The position numbers were made by a program, and so were the translations under genes. From contig CAVYKN010000020.1 in assembly GCA_963769115.1 (NCBI GenBank), positions 433,436-497,435 on the forward strand: DNA of 64,000 bases. The letters run 5' to 3'. Positions within the stretch are counted from its first letter, which is position 1. Each line of letters starts with the position of its first letter. Of this stretch, positions 35,964 to 44,987 are shown piece after piece. Origin of the DNA: DASTFY01 sp963769115. GTDB lineage: Bacteria > Actinomycetota > Acidimicrobiia > Acidimicrobiales > Ilumatobacteraceae. The notes under the pieces were generated by a model. It was not told the origin of the DNA, searched no databases, and saw only the letters and a list, made by a program, of their open reading frames with translations.

Positions 35964-36728
35964 TCAGGCGACGAGCAGGCGCAGGTGGTCGGGCAGGTGG
36001 GTCCGGTCGGCCGGGAGCGGCTCGATCCAGTGCCGAACGCGGACGTCCTCGAGCCCGCTCCCTGACTCGATGGCGTTGGCCAGCCGGCGGGTGCGGATGG
36101 GCAGGGCGCGGCTGCGCTCGGCCAGCACCAGGATCCGACCGCTCGGGAGCACCACCACCGACTCGCCGGCGGTGAAGATCCGCCGGGCGAGGCCGGCCGC
36201 TCGCTGCAGCACCGCTCGCCGGGTCTCGTCACAGCCGGGCAGCCCGTCGACGACGACGACGGCCAGGGCGACCTCCCGTTCCGCGGTCAGCCCCAACGCG
36301 GTGCAGTGCTCGTAGACCTCCCCGAGCCGCAGCTCGAGGTGGTCGATGCTCTCGTCGTCCGACGGCGGGAGCTGGGCCAGCCGTCCGGCCGCCCACGCTT
36401 CGGCCAGCAGATAGGCGCTGCGATGGGCTCGCAGCGTGGCCCGGGACCGGCGGGGGGCCAGCGGGACCAGGAGCGCGATCCAGTCGGCGACCTCCACGAG
36501 CGGATGGCCGTCGAACCCGGCCCGATGACCGAGCGCGGTGAGGGCCTCCGAGAGGGAGGTCGCACCGCCCAATGCGCTCTCTACCAGGGGCGCGACGGCG
36601 TCGATCGTGTCCAGCCGGCGCTCTCCGCCCCAGGCCGCGGCGACCGTCGCCCGCCACACCTCGACAGCTCGGGTCTGATCCGACCGGTGATGTCGCATGT
36701 TGAAGAGACGTCCGAGGCGGCTGCGCAT
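35964..36728 (-). CDS. Hypothetical protein divergent from the fused sigma factor
   Basis: From ATG 36728 (MRSRLGRLFNMRHHR) 254 residues; ATG 36698 is an alternative. It reads EVWRATVAAAWGGERRLDTI, an Ala/Leu-rich helical middle, then a C-terminal segment VALAVVVVDGLPGCDETRRAVLQRAAGLARRIF, ESVVVLPSGRILVLAERSRAL that recalls a degenerate GGDEF-like fold (no GG[DE]EF signature). It is divergent from the sigma-factor fusion across about 90 bp and could act in the same circuit. I do not recognise the family. Confidence 0.55.
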   Translation of the reverse strand: MRSRLGRLFNMRHHRSDQTRAVEVWRATVAAAWGGERRLDTIDAVAPLVESALGGATSLSEALTALGHRAGFDGHPLVEVADWIALLVPLAPRRSRATLRAHRSAYLLAEAWAAGRLAQLPPSDDESIDHLELRLGEVYEHCTALGLTAEREVALAVVVVDGLPGCDETRRAVLQRAAGLARRIFTAGESVVVLPSGRILVLAERSRALPIRTRRLANAIESGSGLEDVRVRHWIEPLPADRTHLPDHLRLLVA

Positions 36729-36817
36729 GACGCAGGCAGGGTCGTAGCCTGGCGCCCGCCAGGTCCTGCACCGATGGGGAGCTGGCCCAACACGACCGAG
36801 GACCGACCGGGAGGCAC

Positions 36818-39509
36818 GTGGCGGAGAGGCTCGTCGACGCCGGAGCACGCAGCGATGCCGAGCTCATCACCGCCGTGCGCGTGGGGGACACCGGCGCCTA
36901 CGAGGAGCTCTACCGCCGCCACGTGGACGCCGCGATGGCTGTCGGCCGCCAGCTCACCCGCTCGCGGGCCGATGCCGAGGACGTCGTGTCGGAGGCCTTC
37001 GCCCGGGTCCTGTCGGCCCTCCAGCGCGGGGCGGGCCCGGAGATGGCCTTCCGGCCCTACCTCCTGACCAGCGTCCGCAACGCCTTCTACGACCGCACCC
37101 GCAAGGACAAGCGGCTCGATGTCACGGACGACGTCCCCGAGGACCTGGGCCGGGTGCTGGCGGCCGCGGCGGCATCCGAGGACGACGTCGAGCGCCAGCT
37201 GGCGGCCACCGCCTTCGCCTCGCTGCCCGAGCGCTGGCAGCTCGTGCTGTGGCACACCGAGGTCGAGGGACGCAGCCCGGCCGAGGTCGGCCCGCTGCTC
37301 GGGTTGGCCCCGAACGCCGTGGCCGCGCTGGCGTACCGCGCCCGGGAAGGGCTGCGACAGGCCTACCTGAACGCCCACATCCAGGCCCGACCGCCGGCCG
37401 GGTGCGAGGACATCGTGCCCAAGCTCGGGGCCTACGTCCGGAACGACCTCTCGAACCGGGACCGCCGGAAGGTCGAGGAGCACCTCCAGACCTGCGACGC
37501 GGTGCACCGCCATCGTGGCCGAGCTGGAGGAGGCCGGGTCGAAGCTGCGCATGCTGCTCATCCCGATGATCGCCGGCATCCCGGCCGCCGCCTACCTCAG
37601 CGGCATCGGCGCTGCGGGGGCGGGCGGTCTCCTCGGCTTGACCAGCCGGACCGTCCAACGGGCGAAGGACTCGGGCCCCGTCGCCCAGGCGGCCATGGTG
37701 GTCGGGGCCGTCGCGGCGGCTGGGCTGCTAGCCGTCGGGTCGCTGGCCGTGGCCCGCGCCGTGACCGGTGGATCAGGTGAGGAGACGGCGATCACGACGC
37801 CGGGCGGGGCCGGTGACGGCTCTGGTGGCGGCGGCGATGGGACCGGTGACGGCTCCAGCGGCAGTGATGCCTCGGGCGGAGGCGGCGGGACCGGTGGTGG
37901 TGGCGAGGCTCCCGCCGGCTCCGATGCTCCCGCGGTCACTGATGCTCCGCCAACGGCCGAGCCGAGCGTGGTGTCACCGGGCAATGACACCACGGTCCCG
38001 GAGGACGAAGCTCCTGACCCGACGCCGCCAGTCGAGCCCGAAACGACCACCGGGCCCACCCTCCCGCCCACGACTGGCGCGACGGTGCCGACCGTGCCGA
38101 CGATCCCGACCACGCCACCCACCACCGCACCACCTCCACCGGTGTTCTCGGTCGGCTTCGGCACCGCAGGGCCGGCCTACGCGGGTCTCGGCGTCACGAT
38201 CCCGGTCACCGCAGGGAACGCCGGGTCCGGCAGCGCGGTGTCGCTCGGTCCGGGGCGGGCCGCGCCTCCCGCGCTCGCGGGAGCGTTGCTCCGACAGACC
38301 TCCGGCCCGCCCATCGTGACGATCCCGCTCACGCCGGGTGTCGGCTTCGCCGGTGTCGACAACGCGGCGTGGGCGTGCTCGGTCGCCTCCGAGGTGCTGC
38401 AGTGCGTCCTTCCCGTGCTGGCTGCCGGAGCGAGCAGTGAAGGCCTCATCCAGCTCACCCTCGACGTCGCCGCCGGTTCTACCGTCACCCTGACACCCAC
38501 GATCTCGGACGGTTCGGGGCCACCGGTCGCCGGGACGCCGCTCGTGATCACGGTCCAACCGCAGCCGGCCGGAGTGAGCGACCTCTTCGTCGACCGGGCG
38601 GACCTGGTGCTGCTCGGCAACGCCGTGCTCACCTGCGACCCGGCGGCGGCCAACTCGTGCGTGGAGGCCCGGGACGCGCCCGCGAACGCACCACCGGGCC
38701 AGGTCGACAAGTCGGCCCAGCAGATGGTGTACATCGACGTCGACGCCGATCCGACGACGTTCAACTCCTCGACCGCCACCCTTGCCATGCCGCCCGGCGC
38801 GGAGGTCCTGCTGGCCCGGCTGACGTGGGGCGGGTCGGTGCAGGCAGGTACCGGAGGTCGTCCCGCACCGGACGGTTCGGCCCGCGACGTCGTGTTGCTG
38901 CGCGGCCCCGTGGCGGCCGCACCTGTGCCGGTGACCGCGACCTCGCTGTCGCCCGACCCCACGGGGAACGCCCGCTTCATGGCGTCGGCGGACGTCACCG
39001 GGGTCGTCCAGACCAACGGTCCGGGCGTGTACACCGTGGCCAACCTGCAGACCGGCACGGGTCGCAATGGGTTCGGGGGCTGGGCGCTCGAGGTCCTCTA
39101 CCGGGACCCGGCCGCTCCGCTGCGCGTCGTGGCGCTCTCCGACCAGATCGCCACCGTCAACGGCGGTGGAAGCACGTCCGTCACGCTGCCGGGCCTCGCA
39201 GCGTCGGCGGTGGACCGGCCATTGAAGCTGGGCTTCGCCGCCGTCGAGGGCGACTTCGGGCTCGTCCCCGAGGCCGTGTCGGCGAACGGGGTTGCTCTCG
39301 CCAACCCGTTCAACGCCGTCGACAACCCGTTCAACAGCTCCATCTCTTCTCCGGCCGCCCGCGCGCCGGCCTTCGTCAACAACTTCGGCTTCGACGTGGA
39401 CCAGTTCGCGATGACCGTGGCAGCTGGCGCTACCGAGGTCGTGATCGACATCAGCAGCACCCGGGATCGGTTCCGCCTCGGCGCGGTCAGTATCGTCGTG
39501 CCGCTCTGA
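36818..39509 (+). CDS. Sigma-70 factor fused to zinc-finger anti-sigma, membrane anchor and exported domain (one frameshift)
   Basis: Residues 1-185 are an ECF-like sigma factor: region 2 YEELYRRHVDAAMAVGRQLT and RADAEDVVSEAFARVL, region 4 LPERWQLVLWHTEVEGRSPAEV and APNAVAALAYRAREGLRQAYL. Next comes a ZAS-like zinc-binding stretch (KVEEHLQTCDA then CTAIVAELEEAG), a membrane helix (about AAMVVGAVAAAGLLAVGSLAVA), a Gly/Ser/Thr/Pro linker of some 130 residues and a 450-residue exported part ending FGFDVDQFAMTVAAGATEVV. The shift near 37500 falls between the two Cys of the finger; repaired length is 897. Fused sigma-membrane proteins occur in actinobacteria. Regulated proteolysis would be needed to free the sigma part; that is inference. 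Confidence 0.78.
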
Positions 39510-39552
39510 GCGTCACGGGAACCGGCCGGCGCCGACGCCTAGCCTCCCGTCG

Positions 39553-40890
39553 ATGAGCGAGCGCGTGGTGGTGATCGGTGGCGACCCCGGGGGGATGGCC
39601 GCGGCCTCGCAGATCCGCCGCCGGCGACCCGAGTTCGAGGTGATCGCGCTGGAGCGGGGGAACTGGACCAGCTACTCGGCGTGCGGCATCCCCTACGTCG
39701 TAGGCGGGATCGTGGAAGGCGGCATCGAGGCGCTCGTCGCCCGCAGCCCCGAGGAGCATCGCGACAATGGCATCGACGTCCGGTTAGGGCACGAGGCGAT
39801 CGCCATCGACCTCGATGGGGAGGTCGAGGTCGCGCCGCGCGACGGCAGCGCGTACCGCCTGGCGTACGACCAGCTCCTCATCGCCACGGGCGGCTCGCCC
39901 ATCAGGCCGGAGCTGCCCGGCATCGACCTGCCGTTCGTGCACGGGGTGCAGTCGCTGGACGACGGCGGGCACCTGCTGCGCCACGCCGAGGAGCTGGCGA
40001 GCGGATGCCAGCGCATCGTCGTGGTCGGCAGCGGCTACATCGGTCTCGAGATGGCCGAGGCCTTCGTCGATCGCGGGTGCACCGCCACCGTCGTCGAGCA
40101 GGCGGCCCAGCCCATGGGCACGCTCGACCCCGACATGGGCGAGCTCGTCGCCGACGCCATGAAGATGCACGGCCTGACGCTGAGGACCGAGGTGGAGGTG
40201 ACCGGTTTCGAGCCCGGCCGCGTGCTGACCTCCGACGGGCCGCTCGACGCGGATCTCGTCGTGCTCGGCATCGGCGTCGGTCCGAACGCCGGTCTCGCCG
40301 AGGAGGCCGGACTGGACCTCGGGGCGAAGGGCAGCATCCGGGTCGACGAGCGACAGGAGACCAGCAGCCCGGGCGTGTGGGCGGCCGGTGACTGCTGCGA
40401 GAGCCGGCACCTGGTCACCGGTCACCCCGTGTACATCGCCCTCGGCACCTACGCCAACCGGCAGAGCCGGGTGGCCGGCATCAACATCAGTGGCGGGCGG
40501 GCCGTCTCCCCGGGCGTTCTGGGATCGGCCATCAGCAAGATCTGCGACACGGAGATCGCCCGCACCGGCCTGGGCACCGACGAGGCCGGGGAGGCGGGCT
40601 TCGACGTCGTCGGCTCGCGCATCGAAGCGACGACCCACGCCGACTACTACCCCGATGCCGACCCGATGACCGTCAAGCTGATCGTGGAGCGGAAGACCGG
40701 ACGGCTGCTCGGCGCGCAGATCGTCGGTGGACCCGGCGCCGGCAAGCGCATCGACACCTGCGCGGCCGCGATCACCGCCGGGTTCACGGTCCAGCAGGTC
40801 ATGGACCTGGACCTGGCGTACGCGCCGCCGTTCTCCAGCGTGTGGGACCCGGTGGCCGTGGCCGCTCGGGAGGCATTGAAGCTGGTCTGA
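39553..40890 (+). CDS. CoA-disulfide reductase-like pyridine nucleotide-disulfide oxidoreductase
   Basis: A 445-residue flavoprotein. FAD motif VVVIGGDPGGMAAASQIRRR; redox Cys in NWTSYSACGIPYVVGG (the SxxC position of CoA-disulfide reductase and NADH oxidase); NAD motif IVVVGSGYIGLEMAEAF; second FAD motif GVWAAGDCCESRH; C-terminal dimerisation domain with AYAPPFSSVWDPVAVAA. The single active-site Cys places it with CoADR/Nox/persulfide reductases, not with glutathione reductase. The substrate (CoA disulfide, persulfide or oxygen) is not certain. Confidence 0.88.
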   Translation: MSERVVVIGGDPGGMAAASQIRRRRPEFEVIALERGNWTSYSACGIPYVVGGIVEGGIEALVARSPEEHRDNGIDVRLGHEAIAIDLDGEVEVAPRDGSAYRLAYDQLLIATGGSPIRPELPGIDLPFVHGVQSLDDGGHLLRHAEELASGCQRIVVVGSGYIGLEMAEAFVDRGCTATVVEQAAQPMGTLDPDMGELVADAMKMHGLTLRTEVEVTGFEPGRVLTSDGPLDADLVVLGIGVGPNAGLAEEAGLDLGAKGSIRVDERQETSSPGVWAAGDCCESRHLVTGHPVYIALGTYANRQSRVAGINISGGRAVSPGVLGSAISKICDTEIARTGLGTDEAGEAGFDVVGSRIEATTHADYYPDADPMTVKLIVERKTGRLLGAQIVGGPGAGKRIDTCAAAITAGFTVQQVMDLDLAYAPPFSSVWDPVAVAAREALKLV

Positions 40891-40924
40891 AGCCGGCCCG
40901 CCGCCTGCCGGTACCCTCCCCAAC

Positions 40925-43258
40925 GTGGTGGCGCTGACGACAGGCGACGCGCTCCGGGCCCGGGAAGCGCTGCTGGCCGACACCTCCGTGCGCGGCAGGC
41001 GTTTCTGCCGGGAGCTGTCCGACGCCACCGACGCCTGGCTGGCCGAGCTCTTCGCCGCCGCCGTGGCGGACGCCGACCTCTCGGCCCGTCAGTCACTGGC
41101 GTTGGCTGCTGTCGGTGGCTACGGCCGGGCCGAGCTGGCCCCGGCGAGCGACCTCGACGTCGTCCTGCTCTACCAGGGGAGGCAGGCGCCCGCCCTGGTC
41201 AGCGAGCGGCTGTGGTACCCGGTGTGGGACGCCAAGCTCAAGCTCGGCCACGCCGTGCGGACCGTGAAGGAGGCGCTGCGGCTGGCCGCCGACGACCTCG
41301 AGACGGCGACGTCCCTGCTGACGGTCCGGCACCTCGCCGGTGATCCGGAGCTCACGGTCTCGCTGGCCGACGGCGCCCGTGCACGGTGGCGGCGCAAGAG
41401 CAAGGCCTGGCTGGGACGCCTCGGGCGAGCGGTCGAGGAGCGCCACGCCGAGCACGGCGAGGTGGCCTTCCTGCTCGAGCCCAACCTCAAGGAGGGCCGC
41501 GGCGGCCTGCGGGACGTGCACGCCCTGGCCTGGGCGGCGGAAGCGGACGACGTGCTCGCCGGCGGCGACGCCGAGGCGCTGCACGAGGCCTACGACGTGC
41601 TGCTGGACGCCAGGGTGGAGCTGCATCGGGCGACGGGCGCGCGCAGTGACGTCCTCGCCCTGCAGGACCAGGACGCTGTGGCCGACCGGCTGCGGCTCCG
41701 CGACGCCGACGCGCTCATGGCCGACGTGAGCGCGGCGGCCCGGACCATCTCCTGGATCAGCGACGAGACGTGGCACCGTGTCCGGGTCGGGCAGGGCGCG
41801 TTCGGCAGCTGGGACGGCCGGGAGCGGGCCGTGGCGCCGGGCATCAGCGAGCGCCTGGGCGAGGTGCGGCTCGACGACGAGGCGGATCCGACCCGTGACC
41901 CCACGCTCCTCCTGCGCGTGGCGACGGCAGCCGCCCGCACCGGGCTGCGCATCGAGCGGGCCTCGCTCGACCGCCTGGCCGAGGAGACGGCGCCGTGGCC
42001 CGATCCGTGGCCCGCCGGGGCCAGCGACGAGCTGGTCGCGCTGCTCCTGGAGGGCCACGCTGCCATCCCTGCGCTCGAGTCCCTCGACCGCAGGGATCTC
42101 ATCAGCCGCGTGCTGCCCGAGTGGGAACCCGTCCGGTCCCGACCGCAGCGCAACGCCTACCACCGCTTCACCGTGGACCGTCATCTGTGGGAGGCGGCGG
42201 CCAACGCGGCCGGGCTGGCGCACCGCGTCCACCGCCCGGACCTGCTCGTGCTGGGCGGGTTGCTGCATGACCTGGGCAAGGGCTACCCGGGCGACCACTC
42301 GGTGGTCGGCGTGGATCTCGTCGAGCGCATCGGCCATCGCATGGGCCTGGCGCCGGAGGACGTCGAGGTCCTCCAGACCCTCGTGCGCCTGCACCTCCTG
42401 CTGCCCGACGTCGCCACCCGGCGCGACCTGAGCGACGACGCCACCATCACCGGTGTCGCCGACGCCGTCGGCAGCCAACTCGTGCTGGAGCTGCTGGCCG
42501 CGCTCACCGAGGCCGACTCGATGGCGACCGGCCCGTCGGCGTGGGGTTCGTGGAAGGCCGAGCTCGTCGAGGAGCTGGTGGACCGGGTGGCCCACGTGCT
42601 CGGCGGCGGAGAGCTCAGCGAAGCCACATGGTCGCTGTTCCCCTCGGGGCTGGTGACGCTGATCATGGCCGAGCGCCGCACCGCCGTGCTGGCCGACGGC
42701 GACCGTGTGACCACCGTGGCGCCCGACCGGCCCGGTCTCTTCAGCCGCGTGGCCGGCGTCCTGTCGATCCACGGGCTCGACGTGCTCGGTGCACAGGCCC
42801 ACTCGGACGAGCAGGGCATGGCGGCCAACGAGTTCCGCGTCGCGCCTCCGCGCGACGGCGTCATCGACTGGACGCGGGTGGCCGGCGATCTGGAGCGGGC
42901 CATCGCCGGCCAGCTCGCCATCGAGGCCCGCCTGGCGGAGCGGGCCCGCACGTACCGTCGCCGGCGCGCCCTGGCGGCCGCCGCAGTCCGCACGTCCGTC
43001 CGCATCGACAACGACGCGTCCTCGAACGCCACGGTGATCGAGGTCCGCGCGCCGGACCGGGTCGGTCTCCTTTACCGCATCACCAAGTCCATCGCCGACC
43101 TCGGCCTGGACATCCGCCATGCCCGGGTCCAGACGCTGGGGCCCGAGGTGATCGACACGTTCTACGTTCGGTACGCCGACGGCAAGGTCACTGACGACGA
43201 CCACCTGGCCGAGCTGGAACGGGCTCTGATGCACGCCGGCGACCCCGCCTCGCCGTGA
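40925..43258 (+). CDS. glnD: Bifunctional PII uridylyltransferase GlnD
   Basis: A 777-residue nitrogen sensor. The nucleotidyltransferase motif is AVGGYGRAELAPASDLDVVLL, followed by NLKEGRGGLRDVHALAW. The HD domain contains LGGLLHDLGKGYPGDHSVVG. Two C-terminal ACT domains start near VTTVAPDRPGLFSRVAGVLS and VIEVRAPDRVGLLYRITKSI. GlnD modifies PII according to glutamine; in actinobacteria it often adenylylates GlnK. glnK/amtB are not in the window. The GTG at 40925 begins 34 bases after the previous stop. Confidence 0.95.
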   Translation: MVALTTGDALRAREALLADTSVRGRRFCRELSDATDAWLAELFAAAVADADLSARQSLALAAVGGYGRAELAPASDLDVVLLYQGRQAPALVSERLWYPVWDAKLKLGHAVRTVKEALRLAADDLETATSLLTVRHLAGDPELTVSLADGARARWRRKSKAWLGRLGRAVEERHAEHGEVAFLLEPNLKEGRGGLRDVHALAWAAEADDVLAGGDAEALHEAYDVLLDARVELHRATGARSDVLALQDQDAVADRLRLRDADALMADVSAAARTISWISDETWHRVRVGQGAFGSWDGRERAVAPGISERLGEVRLDDEADPTRDPTLLLRVATAAARTGLRIERASLDRLAEETAPWPDPWPAGASDELVALLLEGHAAIPALESLDRRDLISRVLPEWEPVRSRPQRNAYHRFTVDRHLWEAAANAAGLAHRVHRPDLLVLGGLLHDLGKGYPGDHSVVGVDLVERIGHRMGLAPEDVEVLQTLVRLHLLLPDVATRRDLSDDATITGVADAVGSQLVLELLAALTEADSMATGPSAWGSWKAELVEELVDRVAHVLGGGELSEATWSLFPSGLVTLIMAERRTAVLADGDRVTTVAPDRPGLFSRVAGVLSIHGLDVLGAQAHSDEQGMAANEFRVAPPRDGVIDWTRVAGDLERAIAGQLAIEARLAERARTYRRRRALAAAAVRTSVRIDNDASSNATVIEVRAPDRVGLLYRITKSIADLGLDIRHARVQTLGPEVIDTFYVRYADGKVTDDDHLAELERALMHAGDPASP

Positions 43259-43305
43259 GCGTGCACGCACCGATGCGGTGAGTGCGGGCTCGGTAGGGTG
43301 CCGAC

Positions 43306-44031
43306 GTGGCCGTGGAGGAGGGAGCTTTCGACGCCGACCCCGCCGCCGCCATCGACTTCACCCGGGATCTGATCCGCTGGAGCGAGTCGCTCGCCGGGAT
43401 CGCCCGCACGGGCCTGGGCTTCACCGAGAGCCTCTACGAGCGGGAGCGCTACGAAGAGGTCCTCAAGGTGGCCGCCGACATCAAGGCCGCGGCCGACGAC
43501 GCTCTCGAGGTGCGCCGCGAGCAGGACCACTTCGTCCAGGAGTGGTTGGAGTCGGTCGGTGAGGGAGTTCCCGGGTACGTCACGCCGAAGGTGGCCGTCG
43601 GCGCCATCGTCGGCAACGAGAAGGGGGAGCTGCTGCTCGTGCAGCGGGCGGACTCCGGGATCTGGCTCTACCCGACCGGCTGGGCCGACATCGGCTACTC
43701 GCCGGCCGAGGTCGCGCTCAAGGAGGTGCGGGAGGAGACCGGGGTGGAGTGCGAGCCCGTGCAGCTCCTCGCCGTGATCGACGGCCTGCGGATGGGCTTC
43801 ACCCGCTTCGGCATGTACATGGTGCTGTTCCACTGCCGAGCCATCGGCGGTGAGCTGCAGGCCCATCCGCTGGAGACGAGCGGCGTGGGCTGGTTCGGTC
43901 CGGACGAACTGCCTGCGGCGACGGGCGGCGCGGGCTGGTGGGGGCCGATGGCCTTCGCGGCGATCCGCGGCGAGCACATGACGGCCACGTTCGACCCACC
44001 CCGCCCGGACGTGTGGCGGGGCGAGGCCTGA
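43306..44031 (+). CDS. NUDIX hydrolase with helical N-terminal domain
   Basis: A 241-residue protein. Residues 1-95 are helical (IDFTRDLIRWSESLAGIARTG, a NUDIX_N-type region); the NUDIX domain then follows with AVGAIVGNEKGELLLVQRADSG and the box GYSPAEVALKEVREETGVE with all metal-binding glutamates. The architecture matches ADP-ribose or nucleotide-sugar pyrophosphatases; the substrate is unknown. GTG start at 43306, 47 bases after glnD. Confidence 0.9.
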   Translation: MAVEEGAFDADPAAAIDFTRDLIRWSESLAGIARTGLGFTESLYERERYEEVLKVAADIKAAADDALEVRREQDHFVQEWLESVGEGVPGYVTPKVAVGAIVGNEKGELLLVQRADSGIWLYPTGWADIGYSPAEVALKEVREETGVECEPVQLLAVIDGLRMGFTRFGMYMVLFHCRAIGGELQAHPLETSGVGWFGPDELPAATGGAGWWGPMAFAAIRGEHMTATFDPPRPDVWRGEA

Positions 44032-44034
44032 CGC

Positions 44035-44925
44035 TCAGCTGCTGCCCTGGTCCCGCAGGAAGCGCTCGATGTCCTCGACCATCTGCTCGGCGTTGGTCTC
44101 CGGATCGAGCGCGGCCTCGTCTTCCACGCCGTCGTCGGTGAGATCGCCGTCCTCAAGGTCGTCCCCGTCGCGTTCGAGTCGGCGCACATAGGCCGCGAGG
44201 TCCTCGTCCTGCTCGAGGTAGCCGTCGATGCTGGCCTCGTACTCGGCGACGGCCGCGGCGAGCGCGTGACCCGGGCACGGCGTACCCACCACGCGGCACG
44301 CCCCTTCGCCGAGGGCCAGCGCCGCCTTCGGCGACGGGACCTGCGCGGCGTAAGCGGGGACGGCCGCCCACAGCGACAGTGACTTCACGCCCAGGCCCTG
44401 GCAGGTGTCGTGCAGGACGCCGACGATGCCGGTCGGTCCTTCGTACTGGCTGCGTTGGAGGTCGAAGCGGTCGATGAGGGCCTGGTCAGTGGCGGTGCCG
44501 ATGAGGGAGACCGGTCGGCGGTGGGCCACGTCGGCCAGCAGCGCGCCCAGCGTGACCACGACGTCCACGCCGCACTCCTCGGCGATGCCCGCCACCTGGT
44601 GGGTGAAGGTCCGCCAGCGCAGTTGGGGCTCGATGCCGAGCACAAGGACGACGTCGCCTCCCGGGGTCGACGCCGCGAACGCCTCGTTGGCGGGCCAGGA
44701 GATGCGTCGGGTGTGCCCGTCGGCCAGGCGCACCTGCGGCCGGGTGGCCTGGAAGTCGTAGTACTCCTCGGGATCGATGCTCGCCATGGGCTCGGCCCGC
44801 CACTGCTCGATCAGGTGGCGGACGGCGAGGGTGGCGGCATCACCGGCGTCGTTCCAGCCGGCGAACGCCGCGATCAACGTGGGCTCGGTCAGCGCGGGTC
44901 GCCGGCTCCAGACCACGTGCTCCAT
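44035..44925 (-). CDS. PAC2-family protein (proteasome assembly chaperone-like)
   Basis: A 296-residue protein with the actinobacterial PAC2 fold: LTEPTLIAAFAGWNDAGDAAT at the N terminus, EEYYDFQATRPQV, VLVLGIEPQLRWRTFTHQVAG, then VVVTLGALLADVAHRRPVSLIGTA. An acidic C-terminal extension (DDLEDGDLTDDGVEDE) is predicted to be flexible. Bacteria with PAC2 proteins usually also have a 20S proteasome; here no proteasome gene is in view. It converges with the NUDIX gene, three bases apart. Confidence 0.85.
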   Translation of the reverse strand: MEHVVWSRRPALTEPTLIAAFAGWNDAGDAATLAVRHLIEQWRAEPMASIDPEEYYDFQATRPQVRLADGHTRRISWPANEAFAASTPGGDVVLVLGIEPQLRWRTFTHQVAGIAEECGVDVVVTLGALLADVAHRRPVSLIGTATDQALIDRFDLQRSQYEGPTGIVGVLHDTCQGLGVKSLSLWAAVPAYAAQVPSPKAALALGEGACRVVGTPCPGHALAAAVAEYEASIDGYLEQDEDLAAYVRRLERDGDDLEDGDLTDDGVEDEAALDPETNAEQMVEDIERFLRDQGSS

Positions 44926-44987
44926 CGCTCGCGACGCTATCGGTCGTGCCCCTATCAGTTGTGCTGGCGCCCGGATACGTTCTGGCG

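Noticed and set aside
36818..37780. Sigma factor as a separate 320-residue protein in one frame
   Set aside because: After about residue 227 the frame turns into Arg/Gly-rich nonsense while the finger, membrane helix and exported domain continue in the other frame.
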